In this document: piece after piece, positions 7,424-16,304 of the stretch
How the letters are laid out: each line of letters opens with the position of its first letter
Position numbering within the stretch: position 1 is the stretch's first letter
The notes under the pieces: model-generated
Told to the model about the DNA's origin: nothing
The model's input: the letters and a program-made list of their open reading frames with translations, nothing else
The model's database searches: none
Source of the DNA: an uncultured Collinsella sp.
Lineage (GTDB): Bacteria; Actinomycetota; Coriobacteriia; Coriobacteriales; Coriobacteriaceae
NCBI GenBank assembly: GCA_958437935.1
Contig: CAUBPS010000007.1
Coordinates: 49,092-113,091 of the forward strand
Direction of reading: 5' to 3'
DNA length: 64,000 nt
Made by a program: the position numbers and the translations under genes

Positions 7424-9454
7424 ATGACCGCACCTGCATCCAAGCTGCTCCAGCCCATTACGGTTGGCCCCCTTGAGCTCAAGAACCGCATTATGTTCCC
7501 GCCGCTGACCACCGGCTACGAGGAGCGCGACGGCTCCATCGGCGAGCGCAGCCTGGCTTTTTACGAGCGCCTGGCCCGTGGCGGCGTGAGCTACATCGTC
7601 ATCGGCGACGTCGCTCCCGTCATGACCGCGAGCCCCACGCCCAAGCTGGCGACCGACGCCCAGGTCCCCACGTTTAAGGCGCTGGCCGACACCGTCCACA
7701 AGCACGGCGCCAAGGTCGCGCTGCAGCTGTTCCACCCCGAGTACGACGTGCCCGGCGTCGGCCGCATGGTCATGGGTTCCATGGCCGCCGCCAAGGCCGC
7801 GCAGGAGGCCAAGGCCGCCGGCGACGAGGAGACCTTCGCCGCCAAGATGGCCGAGTCCAACGAGATCCGCAAGCAGGCCTACGCCAAGTTGCACCACGAT
7901 ATGCAGCACTTTGTGAACGAGGCTAGCGTGGAGCAGCTCACCCAGATCAAGGAGGCCATCGCTGCCTCGGCCGCTCGCGCGCAGCAGGCCGGTATCGACG
8001 CCATCGAGGTCCACGGCGACCGCCTGGTGGGTTCGCTGTGCTCGGCCATCCTCAACAAGCGCACCGACGAGTACGGCGGCTCGTTCGAGAACCGCGTTCG
8101 CTACGCGCTGGAGGTCGTCGCCGCCATTAAGGAGGCCGCGCCGCAGCTGATGGTGGAGTACAAGCTCCCCGTGATCATGGAGAATCCCGACGGCACGCCG
8201 CGCGGCAAGGGCGGCCTGCAGCCCGACGAGGCCTGCGAGTTTGCCAAGCTGCTCGAGGACGCCGGCATCGACATGATCCAAGTGGCGCAGGCAAACCACA
8301 CCGGCAACATGGGCGACACCATTCCGCCCATGGGCGCCATGCCCTACAACTGGACGCTGCCCGTGGCCGAGCGCGTCAAGGCCCTGGTCTCCGTGCCGGT
8401 GGCAACCGTCGGCCGCGTGGTTTCGGTCGAGGCCGGCGAGAAGATCCTGGAGGACGGCTCGGCAGACATCGTCGCCTACGGCCGCTCGCTCATGTGCGAC
8501 CCCGACATTGCGCTGAAGGCCGCCACGGGCGAGCCCATCCGCGAGTGCCTCAACTGCAACAAGGGCTGCGTCGACGCGATTCAAAACCGCAAGTACATCT
8601 CGTGCGTGCTCAATGCCGAGAACGGCGACGAGGCGACCATCGCCATTAAACCGGGTGAGGGCGACAAGAAGATCGCCGTGGTGGGCGGCGGCATCGCCGG
8701 CCTGGAGGCCGCGCGCGTGGCGGCCAAACGCGGCTACGACGTGACCGTCTATGAGGCGAGCGATCACTTGGGCGGCCAGATTGTGCTGGCGGCCGCGCCT
8801 CCGCGCAAGGATGAGATTATGCGCTCGGTTGAGTATTACGAGAAGATTCTGCCCGGCCTGGGCGTGAAGGTTGAGCTCAACCATGCCGCTAGCCCCACGG
8901 ATCTCAACGCCGCCGACGCCGCGATTGTGGCTGTGGGCGCGCACGACGTGGTCATCCCCGTTCCGGGTGCCGACTCGGACAAGGTCGTCTCGAGCTGGGA
9001 CGTGCTGGCCGGCAAGGTGGAGCTCAGCGGGCGCGTTGCCGTCATTGGCGGTGGCCTGGTGGGCACCGAGACTGCCGAGTACCTGCTGCAGCACGGCTGC
9101 GAGGTGGCGATCGTCGAGATGCTCGACAAGATTGCCGCGGGCGAGTCCGAGACCATTCTGCCGCTGATCATGAGCGACTTCGCCGCCCACAACGTGGAAC
9201 AGCACGTTAAGACCCGCCTGACCGCCGTTACCGACGAGGGCGTGGAGGCCGTTCGCACTGCCGAGGACGGCGCCGAGGAGCCGGTGAAGATTGCCTGCGA
9301 TTATGTGGTGATGGCCGTGGGTTCCAAGGCCAACGCGTTTGACCTGGACGGCGTGACGGTGCCTGTGACCTGCGTGGGCGACTGCTCGGGCGAGCGCACC
9401 GCCGACATCGCGAGCGCCATTCGCACGGCGTATCACGCGGCCAACGAGCTGTAG
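7424..9454 (+). CDS. NADH:flavin oxidoreductase, old yellow enzyme / 2,4-dienoyl-CoA reductase family
   Basis: A 676-residue flavo-iron-sulfur reductase. The N-terminal half is an OYE TIM barrel (PITVGPLELKNRIMFPPL; IEVHGDRLVGSLCSAILN; RTDEYGGSFENRVRY). A [4Fe-4S] site of form C-x2-C-x3-C-x11-C lies at residues 375-394. The C-terminal half has two dinucleotide-binding folds (VVGGGIAGLEAA and VIGGGLVGTETAEYLL) for FAD and NAD(P)H. Relatives reduce enoates, dienoyl-CoA or bile-acid enones (BaiCD/BaiH type). The HGDRLVG sequence replaces the HGYLL seen in many OYEs, so the substrate pocket differs. The ATG at 7424 is preferred over 7418 because GAGAGG needs that spacing. It is monocistronic, and the substrate is unknown. 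Confidence 0.88.
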   Translation: MTAPASKLLQPITVGPLELKNRIMFPPLTTGYEERDGSIGERSLAFYERLARGGVSYIVIGDVAPVMTASPTPKLATDAQVPTFKALADTVHKHGAKVALQLFHPEYDVPGVGRMVMGSMAAAKAAQEAKAAGDEETFAAKMAESNEIRKQAYAKLHHDMQHFVNEASVEQLTQIKEAIAASAARAQQAGIDAIEVHGDRLVGSLCSAILNKRTDEYGGSFENRVRYALEVVAAIKEAAPQLMVEYKLPVIMENPDGTPRGKGGLQPDEACEFAKLLEDAGIDMIQVAQANHTGNMGDTIPPMGAMPYNWTLPVAERVKALVSVPVATVGRVVSVEAGEKILEDGSADIVAYGRSLMCDPDIALKAATGEPIRECLNCNKGCVDAIQNRKYISCVLNAENGDEATIAIKPGEGDKKIAVVGGGIAGLEAARVAAKRGYDVTVYEASDHLGGQIVLAAAPPRKDEIMRSVEYYEKILPGLGVKVELNHAASPTDLNAADAAIVAVGAHDVVIPVPGADSDKVVSSWDVLAGKVELSGRVAVIGGGLVGTETAEYLLQHGCEVAIVEMLDKIAAGESETILPLIMSDFAAHNVEQHVKTRLTAVTDEGVEAVRTAEDGAEEPVKIACDYVVMAVGSKANAFDLDGVTVPVTCVGDCSGERTADIASAIRTAYHAANEL

Positions 9455-9529
9455 TTGAACATCGCGGCCAGGCTGGACGGTAGCGCGGATCCGTCTCGCC
9501 CGGCTGTGTCCCGTCGGGTGTCAACCGGT

Positions 9530-9565
9530 GCGGGGCCTGCAAGCGCAGCAGACCCCGCCCTTTTT
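9530..9565 (+). terminator. Terminator after the flavin reductase gene
   Basis: GCGGGG pairs with CCCCGC and CTGC with GCAG inside it, followed by CC and five T. It lies 75 bases after the stop codon. Confidence 0.75.
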
Positions 9566-9894
9566 GTTTTGCTCCGGTGGATGGCAATGCGCGGTAATCA
9601 TGAGGAGTAAGTACGTCTGCTGCCTTGCCGATCGCTCAAAATTATTGGGGGAGGGGTTAATAACTATATCCTCTATGCCAAAGGACATAAAGAGATGCCA
9701 ATTTTGTTGACAAGCGAATGACGATTAGCTGCGAGTCAGCTACCAGCGTAAATAATCGATAAAGAAATGTCGTAAATTGGTGCCAAATGCCCAGATAACG
9801 CCGCGTCTATTTTAATTAACTGCTTTGAGCAAACAGTAAAATGCTACTATCTAACTTGCACGTAAGAAAGCAGATTAACGGTTAAGGCTAAGAA
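9566..9894. other. AT-rich intergenic stretch with no supported gene
   Basis: This 330-base gap is markedly richer in A and T than its surroundings (for example 9760-9860). Short frames inside have no ribosome site or family likeness. It probably carries the promoter of the HTH gene that follows, but I cannot place -35 and -10 boxes with correct spacing. The base composition would fit an old insertion border. Confidence 0.5.
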
Positions 9895-10299
9895 GTGGCA
9901 GGTATGTCGGAAGCAACTAGGACTCGCACGCATGCGCCCGAGGTTAGGCAGCGCGCCGTCGAGATCCTCCAAGAGGGGGTCGGTCATCGCGCCCTCGCCG
10001 CGGAGCTTGGCATTCCCCAGGCCACGGCTCGTCAGTGGGCCCGCGCGTATGCCGTAGGCGGTGCCGACGCCGTTCTCAACGCCGGTTCGCATCATCACAC
10101 CTATTCGTACGAAGTTAAGCTCGCCGTGGTCAAGGACCGCTTGGAAAACGGCTTAACGGTTCGCGAGGCCATGATCAAGCACAAGATTCCCAGCGAGTCT
10201 TCGGTCAAGGCTTGGTGCCGCCAGTATCGCGAGAGCGGTGAGTCCGCGCTGGTTGATAAGCCGCGCGGTCGCAAGCCGCGCGTTAAAAAGGCGGAATAG
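9895..10299 (+). CDS. Orphan transposase-type helix-turn-helix protein
   Basis: A 134-residue basic protein (131 residues if it starts at the ATG at 9904). It has two helix-turn-helix units of the kind found in IS3/IS630 OrfA proteins: VRQRAVEILQEGVGHRALAAELGIPQATARQWARAY and a second around SYEVKLAVVKDRLENGLTVREAMIKHKIPSESSVKAWCRQYRE, split here only by a linker; the tail RGRKPRVKKAE is basic. No OrfB integrase, terminal inverted repeats or target duplication is visible around it. It has its own terminator. It is either a stranded insertion-sequence remnant or a domesticated DNA-binding protein. The start codon is uncertain because neither candidate has a strong ribosome site. Confidence 0.7.
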   Translation: MAGMSEATRTRTHAPEVRQRAVEILQEGVGHRALAAELGIPQATARQWARAYAVGGADAVLNAGSHHHTYSYEVKLAVVKDRLENGLTVREAMIKHKIPSESSVKAWCRQYRESGESALVDKPRGRKPRVKKAE

Positions 10300-10311
10300 C
10301 GAACGGGATGG

Positions 10312-10334
10312 TGCGCCCACAGGGGCGCATTTTT
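10312..10334 (+). terminator. Terminator of the HTH gene
   Basis: TGCGCCC, a short loop and GGGCGCA form a tight stem followed by five T, 12 bases after the stop codon. Confidence 0.9.
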
Positions 10335-10586
10335 CTTGCCGCGCCAACTTTTTGGACCGTCGTGAGCCTACTGGAACATCCTCCAAAGTGGTTAATAAAC
10401 CGCGCGCAGTGGCCCGTGCGCCCGCCGCCGCGATAGGGGGAGCGTCGCCTCTCTGCTCCAAAGCGGACAGACTCGTTACCCCGTACGCCTAAAACTCCCC
10501 AGTTGACCGAAAACCCGCCGTCGTTACTCCTCAATTGAGCTATAACGTTAAACAATTGCAGCGTTTTTGCATGGGGGAGTGATGGT

Positions 10587-13469
10587 ATGACGCTACTGTA
10601 TTTCCTTACCCTGTTTCCGCTGGTACCGGCGCTGGGCATGCTGCTCGCGCGCGGTGACCGCGCCCGCGATGCGGTGGGGCTCATAGGCTCCGGCATTATT
10701 ATGGCGGTGACAGTTGTAGTCGCCGTCATGTTTTTTGGCACGGGTCCGCAGAGCTTTGAGGTTGCCCCCAGCACCTCGCATGTACTCTCGATCATCAGCT
10801 CCGCCATCGATGTCATCCTGTGCGCCGTCATCTTGTGCAACGCGCGTAAATATAAGAGCACGCTCACCACGGTGCTCGGCATAGTCCAGCTGGTGGGTTC
10901 GTTCGCCTTTGCGGCCATGACGTTGCCTGCGACCGAAGCCGTCACGGCGACACCGCTCTACCTGGACTACATGAGTGTGATCATGGTCCTCGCCGTCGGC
11001 ATTGTCGGCAGCCTTATCTGCGTGTACGCCCTGGGCTACATGAAGGACTTCCAGGCCCATGACGAGCACGAGGCAGCGCTGCGCGGGCAGACCGCGCCCG
11101 ACCGTCGCCCGCAGTTCCTGGCGCTCATGTTCCTGTTCCTCTCGGCCATGTTCGTCATCGTGACGAGCGATAACCTGGAGTGGCTGTTCTGCGGTTGGGA
11201 AATCACCACCGTGTGTTCGTTCCTCATGATTGGCTACACGCGCACGCCCGAGGCCATCAAAAACGCCTTTAACCAGATCATCCTTAACATGCTGGGCGGT
11301 ATCGCGTTTTTGGCGGGGCTTATGTTCCTGCACCTTAACGGCATGCCGCTGACCATCTCGGGCATGATCGAGCTTTCCGGCGCCGGAACCGCGCAGTCCG
11401 CGCTGCTGGTGATGCCGGTCATCCTGTTGTCGCTCGCCGCCCTTACCAAGGCCGCGCAGATGCCGTTCCATACCTGGCTGCTGGGCGCCATGGTTGCCCC
11501 CACGCCCACGAGCGCCCTGCTGCACTCGTCAACCATGGTCAAAGCCGGCGTGTTCCTGATGGTCAAGCTGAGTCCGCTCTATGCCATCTATCCCGTGACC
11601 GGCTTTATGGTCACGAGCGTGGGTGCCATCACGTTTTTGCTGGCAGCTCTCATGGCCATCTCGCAGAGCAACGCCAAACGCGTGCTCGCGTACTCCACCA
11701 TTTCCAACTTGGGCCTCATCAGTGCCTGCTTGGGTGTCGGCGCGCCCGAGGCCGTATGGGCGGCCATCTTCCTAATCCTGTTCCATACGGTGGCTAAGTC
11801 GCTGCTGTTCCTGTGCGTGGGCACCGCCGAGCATCATATCGGCAGCCGCAATATCGAGGACATGGATGGCATGTTCAGCCGCATGCCACACCTGACGCGT
11901 CTGATGATGCTGGGCATTATGGGCATGTTCGTGGCACCGTTTGGCATGCTCGTGTCCAAGTGGGGCGCCCTGGTGGCGTTTGCGCAGACCGGCAACGTGC
12001 TCATGATCATGGTGCTTGCCTTTGGCTCGGCCGCGACGTTCTTCTTCTGGGGCAAGTGGCTTGCCAAGCTTTCGGGCGTCGACCCCACGGCCCAAAACGT
12101 GGAGGGCAATGTCCATAAGACCGAGTGGGCGGCGCTCAATACCATCGCCGCTCTGCTGGTGCTGTGCTGCGTGGCGTTCCCGCTCATCTCGAGCGGCCTG
12201 GTGTCGCCCTACCTGGCCATGGTGTTTGGCCGCGTGCCGCACGTCATCGGCAAGGACGCCATGTATCTGATGGTGGTCATCGTGGCGTTTATCGCCGTGG
12301 TGCTGCTGACTTCGTTCCGCGTGAGCAATAAGCCGCACGTAAATGTGTACCTTTCGGGCGTTGGGACCGAGAGCTACCGTCATTTCCGCGGCTCGATGGG
12401 CCACGAGGTAAAGGCCGAAAAGCGCAACTGGTACCTGGAGGACGCCCTTGGCGAAAAGCGCCTTGGCCCCGCGGGCAGCGTCGTGTGCTGCGCCATCATT
12501 CTGTTTGCGCTGCTGTGCTGCGCGTGGATTGGACCCGAGCGGCTTGCCATGAGTGCGCCCTCGGTGCTGCGCGGTAAGTATTTCGAAGGCTCAGGCGTCG
12601 TGGGCATTTTTATTGGCACCGTGGCGTTTGCCCTGATCGCGCCGTTTGTGGGCGGTTTGATTGACGGTCTGGACCGTAAGCTTTCGGCCCGCATGCAGGG
12701 CCGTGTGGGCCCGCGCCTGCTGCAGCCGTTCTACGACGTTGCCAAGCTGCTGCGCAAGGCTCCTGCCAGCGTAAACACCATGGACGACACCTACATGGCA
12801 TGCGCGCTCATCTTTACTGTGGTGGGCGGCGGCATCTTTGTGTCGGGCTCCAACACGCTGCTGTGCGCCTTTATGGTTACGCTCGCCGCGATTTTTGTGG
12901 TGCTGGCGTCCGCCTCGACGCAAAGCCCGTTTGCGCAGGTCGGCGCCGACCGCGAGCTGCTGCAGGTTATGAGCTACGAGCCCGCTGTTCTGCTGATGAG
13001 CGTGGGCCTGTATCTCGCCACCGACAGCTTCGATTCCATCGCCGTGACCGGGCAGTCGGCCCCCATCATCGTGTATAGTGCGCCCATTTTTCTCGCGCTG
13101 CTTGCAGTACTCACCATCAAACTGCGCAAGTCGCCGTTCGACCTTTCGTACTCGCATCACGCGCATCAGGAGATCGTCCAGGGTATCGCCACCGAGATGA
13201 GCGGCGGCACGCTGGCCAAGATGACCCTCATGCACTGGTGCGAGACCGTGCTGTTTTTGATGTGGGTGGGCATGTTCTTTGTTTGGGACAACCCGGTGAG
13301 CTGGGTGGTTGCCCTGGTCGTGATGGTCGCGACGTATTTTGTCGAGGTGCTGATCGATAACACCTTCGCCCGTAGCACCTGGCGCAGCTGCTTTAAGCTC
13401 GGCTGGGGCGTGGCGCTGGTGTTTGGCCTGCTCAACCTTATGCCCATCCTCGTCGACGTGTTTATTTAG
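10587..13469 (+). CDS. Fused EchA/EchB-type subunit: proton-pumping NuoL-like plus NuoH-like membrane subunit of a group 4 [NiFe] hydrogenase
   Basis: A 960-residue polytopic membrane protein. Residues 1 to about 590 are a NuoL/EchA-like proton-translocating subunit: GWEITTVCSFLMIGY with its membrane Glu, LTKAAQMPFHTWL with Lys and His, and SALLHSSTMVKAGVFL. Residues from about 670 to the end are a NuoH/EchB-like subunit: GLDRKLSARMQGRVGPRLLQ, then LRKSPFDLSYSHHAHQEIVQ. The two are normally separate genes; here one frame without a stop joins them. The downstream genes supply the hydrogenase and ferredoxin modules, so the complex should couple ferredoxin oxidation and H2 release to ion pumping. 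GGGGGAG lies 7 bases before the ATG. The AGGAGG site for the next gene overlaps the stop codon. Confidence 0.9.
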   Translation: MTLLYFLTLFPLVPALGMLLARGDRARDAVGLIGSGIIMAVTVVVAVMFFGTGPQSFEVAPSTSHVLSIISSAIDVILCAVILCNARKYKSTLTTVLGIVQLVGSFAFAAMTLPATEAVTATPLYLDYMSVIMVLAVGIVGSLICVYALGYMKDFQAHDEHEAALRGQTAPDRRPQFLALMFLFLSAMFVIVTSDNLEWLFCGWEITTVCSFLMIGYTRTPEAIKNAFNQIILNMLGGIAFLAGLMFLHLNGMPLTISGMIELSGAGTAQSALLVMPVILLSLAALTKAAQMPFHTWLLGAMVAPTPTSALLHSSTMVKAGVFLMVKLSPLYAIYPVTGFMVTSVGAITFLLAALMAISQSNAKRVLAYSTISNLGLISACLGVGAPEAVWAAIFLILFHTVAKSLLFLCVGTAEHHIGSRNIEDMDGMFSRMPHLTRLMMLGIMGMFVAPFGMLVSKWGALVAFAQTGNVLMIMVLAFGSAATFFFWGKWLAKLSGVDPTAQNVEGNVHKTEWAALNTIAALLVLCCVAFPLISSGLVSPYLAMVFGRVPHVIGKDAMYLMVVIVAFIAVVLLTSFRVSNKPHVNVYLSGVGTESYRHFRGSMGHEVKAEKRNWYLEDALGEKRLGPAGSVVCCAIILFALLCCAWIGPERLAMSAPSVLRGKYFEGSGVVGIFIGTVAFALIAPFVGGLIDGLDRKLSARMQGRVGPRLLQPFYDVAKLLRKAPASVNTMDDTYMACALIFTVVGGGIFVSGSNTLLCAFMVTLAAIFVVLASASTQSPFAQVGADRELLQVMSYEPAVLLMSVGLYLATDSFDSIAVTGQSAPIIVYSAPIFLALLAVLTIKLRKSPFDLSYSHHAHQEIVQGIATEMSGGTLAKMTLMHWCETVLFLMWVGMFFVWDNPVSWVVALVVMVATYFVEVLIDNTFARSTWRSCFKLGWGVALVFGLLNLMPILVDVFI

Positions 13470-13481
13470 GAGGCGGCATTC

Positions 13482-14078
13482 ATGGATCATAAAATGTCGC
13501 GCTCGCCGTGGGTTATTCATTACGACGGCTCGAGCTGCAACGGATGCGATATCGAGGTGCTGGCCTCGCTCACGCCGCTGTTCGACGCGGAGCGCTTTGG
13601 CGTGGTCAACACCGGTAACCCCAAGCATGCGGATATCTTTTTGGTGACGGGTTCGGTCAATGCGCAAAACCTGCCCGTCGTGCGCCAGATCTACAACCAG
13701 ATGCTCGAGCCCAAGTGCGTGGTGGCGTGCGGCATCTGCGCGTGCTCGGGCGGCGTGTTCCGCGATGCCTACAACGTGATCGGCGGCGTGGACCGCGCGA
13801 TTCCCGTGGACGTGTACGCGCCCGGGTGCGCCATTCGCCCCGAGACTGTGATAGATGCCATCGTGGAGGCGTGCGGCATTCTGGACCAGAAGGAGGCCGT
13901 GATGCGTGCCGGCGGCGATCCGCTCACCGTGGGCGGCGCTGCAACCTGGGACGGTGGCGTTGAGCTTGGCGAGGACGGGTTTGTGGCCGCTGCGGAGGCC
14001 GGCGATGGGGCCGGTGACACGCCCGCCGCTGCTGACAGCGCTGCCGCCGCGTCCGTCGCTGCAAAGGAGGCCGAGTAA
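13482..14078 (+). CDS. Ech-type hydrogenase small subunit (NuoB/EchC-like)
   Basis: A 198-residue protein carrying the proximal [4Fe-4S] cluster that passes electrons to the NiFe site. Ligands are visible as SCNGCD (Cys19, Cys22), Cys83 or Cys86 in ACGICACSGG, and Cys116 in YAPGCAIRPE. It has no twin-arginine signal, so it acts on the cytoplasmic face as in group 4 hydrogenases. Residues after about 150 form an Ala/Asp/Gly-rich tail not found in short EchC proteins. The stop codon shares its last base with the next ATG (TAATG), indicating translational coupling within the hydrogenase operon. Confidence 0.92.
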   Translation: MDHKMSRSPWVIHYDGSSCNGCDIEVLASLTPLFDAERFGVVNTGNPKHADIFLVTGSVNAQNLPVVRQIYNQMLEPKCVVACGICACSGGVFRDAYNVIGGVDRAIPVDVYAPGCAIRPETVIDAIVEACGILDQKEAVMRAGGDPLTVGGAATWDGGVELGEDGFVAAAEAGDGAGDTPAAADSAAAASVAAKEAE

Positions 14079-14785
14079 TGCAAGAGGCAATCTATATCAC
14101 CATCGGGATCGATGAGTTGCTGTCGCATGTCCAGGAGCTCAAGGGCGTCGGCGCGCGCTTTGTGCAAATGCACGCCGAGCGCAACGTCGACGACGGCACG
14201 TATCGCTTGGTCTATACGTTTATCAACGTTCGAGCTGCTCAGGAGCATATTGCGCAGGACGGCAGCTATGCGATTGAGAACCTGGTGGCTGAGGACATCG
14301 ATCAGTACCAGGAGATCCCGTCCATCAGCTCGTACTATCCGGCGGTGTTTCCGTTTGAGAACGAGGCACACGACCTGTTTGGCCTTGCCATCACCGACAT
14401 GCAGATCGACTTTAAGGGCTTTTTCTACCAGGTCTCGACGGCCGAGCCCATGAGCGTCATCACGCCCGAGGTAAAGGCTGCGCGCGAGAAGGCCATGAAG
14501 GTTCGCGCAGCTGCCGAGGCCAAGGCGCGCAAGGCCGCGGCCGAGAAGGCCGCCGCTGCTGCCGCTGCGGGGGAGGGTGCCGGCGATGCCGCGGGCACTG
14601 CGACTGCCCAGCCTGCCACCTCCGCCGGTTCCGATGCTCAGCATGACGATGCCGCCGCCAAGGCCGCGCTCAAAGCCGCCGAGATGGAGGCAAAGCTTGC
14701 CACCATGGATCCCGAGAAAGCGGCCAAGGTCCGCGCGGCGCTTGCCGCCAAGGCCGCCCGCGACAAGCAGAAAAAGGAGGCGTAA
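14078..14785 (+). CDS. Ech-type hydrogenase NuoC/EchD-like subunit with Ala/Lys-rich tail
   Basis: A 235-residue protein whose first 120 residues match the 30-kDa (NuoC) family: YRLVYTFINVRAAQEHI, then SSYYPAVFPFENEAHDLFGL. It connects the membrane part to the hydrogenase module. From about residue 125 the chain becomes a charged alanine-rich helix (repeated AAREKA/KAAAEKAAAAA type sequence) of about 110 residues, possibly coiled-coil. That extension is not needed for the family fold, and the tail of EchC next door is similarly Ala-rich. The end of this gene contains the AAGGAGG site of the large-subunit gene, 6 bases before its ATG. Confidence 0.88.
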   Translation: MQEAIYITIGIDELLSHVQELKGVGARFVQMHAERNVDDGTYRLVYTFINVRAAQEHIAQDGSYAIENLVAEDIDQYQEIPSISSYYPAVFPFENEAHDLFGLAITDMQIDFKGFFYQVSTAEPMSVITPEVKAAREKAMKVRAAAEAKARKAAAEKAAAAAAAGEGAGDAAGTATAQPATSAGSDAQHDDAAAKAALKAAEMEAKLATMDPEKAAKVRAALAAKAARDKQKKEA

Positions 14786-14790
14786 GGTCC

Positions 14791-15879
14791 ATGGCACATC
14801 GCTCCGTTATTCCGTTTGGCCCGCAGCACCCGGTGCTGCCCGAGCCGCTTCATCTGGACCTGGTGATCGAGGACGACCGCGTCATCGAGGCAATTCCGCA
14901 GATCGGCTTTGTGCACCGCGGACTCGAGAAGCTCACCGAAAAGCGCGACATGCATCAGTTTGGCTACATCGCCGAGCGCATCTGCGGCATCTGTGCCGTG
15001 GGTCACAGCTGCGGCTATGCCACAGCTTGCGAGCGTATGCTCGACATCGAGGTTCCTGGCCGCGTGCAGTATATCCGCACCATTTTGCACGAGCTTTCGC
15101 GCATCCACTCGCACCTGCTGTGGCTGGGCCTGCTCGCCGATGCCTTTGGCTTCGAGGCACTGTTCTATCGTTCGTGGACCCTGCGCGAGCAGATTCTCAA
15201 GATCTTTGAGAGCACGTGCGGCGGGCGCGTGATTCTGTCGATCAACGAGATTGGCGGCCTTAAGCACGACATTGAGGACTCCGAGCTGGCAGGTATTGTC
15301 CAGACGCTTGACGCCATGCGTCCTGACTACGAGGTCTTGGTGCATACGTTTTTGGACGATGACAGCTGCGGCGAGCGCCTGCATGGCGTGGGCGTGATTA
15401 GCAAGAAAGACGCGCTGGAGCTTTCGATGGTCGGTCCGTTTGGGCGCGCCTCGGGCGTGGACTACGACGTGCGCATGTTTGGCGACGGTGCCTATGCGGA
15501 TCTGGCTGCGTTTGAGCCGATTGTCGCCACCGACGGTGACTGCTATGCCCGCTGCCAGGTGCGTTGCGCCGAGGTCACACAGGCCATGGACATTATCAAG
15601 GAACTCGTGGGCAAGATTCCGCACGACGGCATCGGCGGGCGTACCAAGCTCACACCGGCCGATGGTGCGCGCGGCGAGGTTGTGATTGAGCAGCCGCGCG
15701 GCGAGGCGTACTACTATGTGCGCGGCAACGGCACCAAGAACCTGGACCGCTTCCGTGTGCGCACGCCGACGTCGCAGAACCTGGCTGGTTTGACGCATGC
15801 GCTGCAGGGTGTGCTCATTGCCAACGTGCCCATGATTATCCTGACCATCGACCCCTGCATTAGTTGCACGGAAAGGTAG
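14791..15879 (+). CDS. Ech-type [NiFe] hydrogenase large subunit (EchE-like)
   Basis: A 362-residue subunit that holds the NiFe(CN)2CO site. Both metal-binding motifs are intact: ERICGICAVGH (Cys65, Cys68) and the C-terminal DPCISCTER (Cys356, Cys359). This separates it from NuoD of complex I, which lacks these cysteines, and supports real hydrogen chemistry. Almost no C-terminal extension follows the last Cys (three residues), so protease maturation is probably not needed, as in other Ech enzymes. No hyp maturation genes are in the window and must be elsewhere. It lies between echD-like and ferredoxin genes in one operon. Confidence 0.95.
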   Translation: MAHRSVIPFGPQHPVLPEPLHLDLVIEDDRVIEAIPQIGFVHRGLEKLTEKRDMHQFGYIAERICGICAVGHSCGYATACERMLDIEVPGRVQYIRTILHELSRIHSHLLWLGLLADAFGFEALFYRSWTLREQILKIFESTCGGRVILSINEIGGLKHDIEDSELAGIVQTLDAMRPDYEVLVHTFLDDDSCGERLHGVGVISKKDALELSMVGPFGRASGVDYDVRMFGDGAYADLAAFEPIVATDGDCYARCQVRCAEVTQAMDIIKELVGKIPHDGIGGRTKLTPADGARGEVVIEQPRGEAYYYVRGNGTKNLDRFRVRTPTSQNLAGLTHALQGVLIANVPMIILTIDPCISCTER

Positions 15880-15886
15880 GCGTGGC

Positions 15887-16228
15887 ATGAGTTTGCTGAC
15901 ATTTGCGAAGACGGCCTTGGGCTCTATGGTCAAGCAGCCGGTCACGGTGTGCTATCCGCAGGAGGAGCTCGCAGCGCCCGAACGCCTGCGCGGGCATATC
16001 GTCAATGACATGGACATGTGCATTTGCTGCGGCATGTGCGCGCGTCGCTGCCCGGCGGGTGCGCTCGCGGTCGATCGCAAGGGCGGTACCTGGTCGATCG
16101 ACCCGTACGCTTGCGTGGTGTGCGGCGAGTGCATCGAAAGCTGCCCCAAGCACTGCTTGACTATGGACGCCGCGCGCACCCCAGTTGCGGCGGACAAGAC
16201 TCCCACGGTAGAAACCAAGCCGGAGTAG
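15887..16228 (+). CDS. Ech-type hydrogenase ferredoxin subunit (EchF-like, 2x[4Fe-4S])
   Basis: A 113-residue polyferredoxin subunit. Two full [4Fe-4S] motifs are seen: CICCGMCARRCP (Cys45, 48, 51, 55) and CVVCGECIESCP (Cys76, 79, 82, 86). In Ech complexes this subunit takes electrons from soluble ferredoxin and feeds the small subunit. It is the last gene of the operon, starting 7 bases after the large-subunit stop codon. The partner that reduces ferredoxin is not in this window; no formate dehydrogenase is adjacent, so a formate-hydrogen-lyase assignment is not supported here. Confidence 0.92.
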   Translation: MSLLTFAKTALGSMVKQPVTVCYPQEELAAPERLRGHIVNDMDMCICCGMCARRCPAGALAVDRKGGTWSIDPYACVVCGECIESCPKHCLTMDAARTPVAADKTPTVETKPE

Positions 16229-16238
16229 GGCTGGAACA

Positions 16239-16272
16239 GGGGCCGGCGGGGCAAAAATGCCCCGCCGGCCCC
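16239..16272 (+). terminator. GC-rich hairpin after the hydrogenase operon
   Basis: GGGGCCGGCGGGGCA pairs perfectly with its complement around a four-base loop, 10 bases after the last stop codon. No T-tract follows, so it may stabilise the mRNA end as much as terminate. Confidence 0.6.
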
Positions 16273-16304
16273 GCGCTTAAGCGCGCGGTCAGGCCGCCGC
16301 GAAC

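Noticed and set aside
7325..9436. Long antisense open frame over the flavin reductase
   Set aside because: The plus-strand protein has full OYE and Fe-S motifs; the reverse product has none.
9895..10299. Complete insertion sequence
   Set aside because: No integrase frame, terminal inverted repeats or target duplication could be found around the HTH gene.
10587..16228. Complex I (nuo) instead of a hydrogenase
   Set aside because: The large subunit retains both CxxC pairs that bind nickel, which NuoD lacks, and only Ech-like subunits are present.
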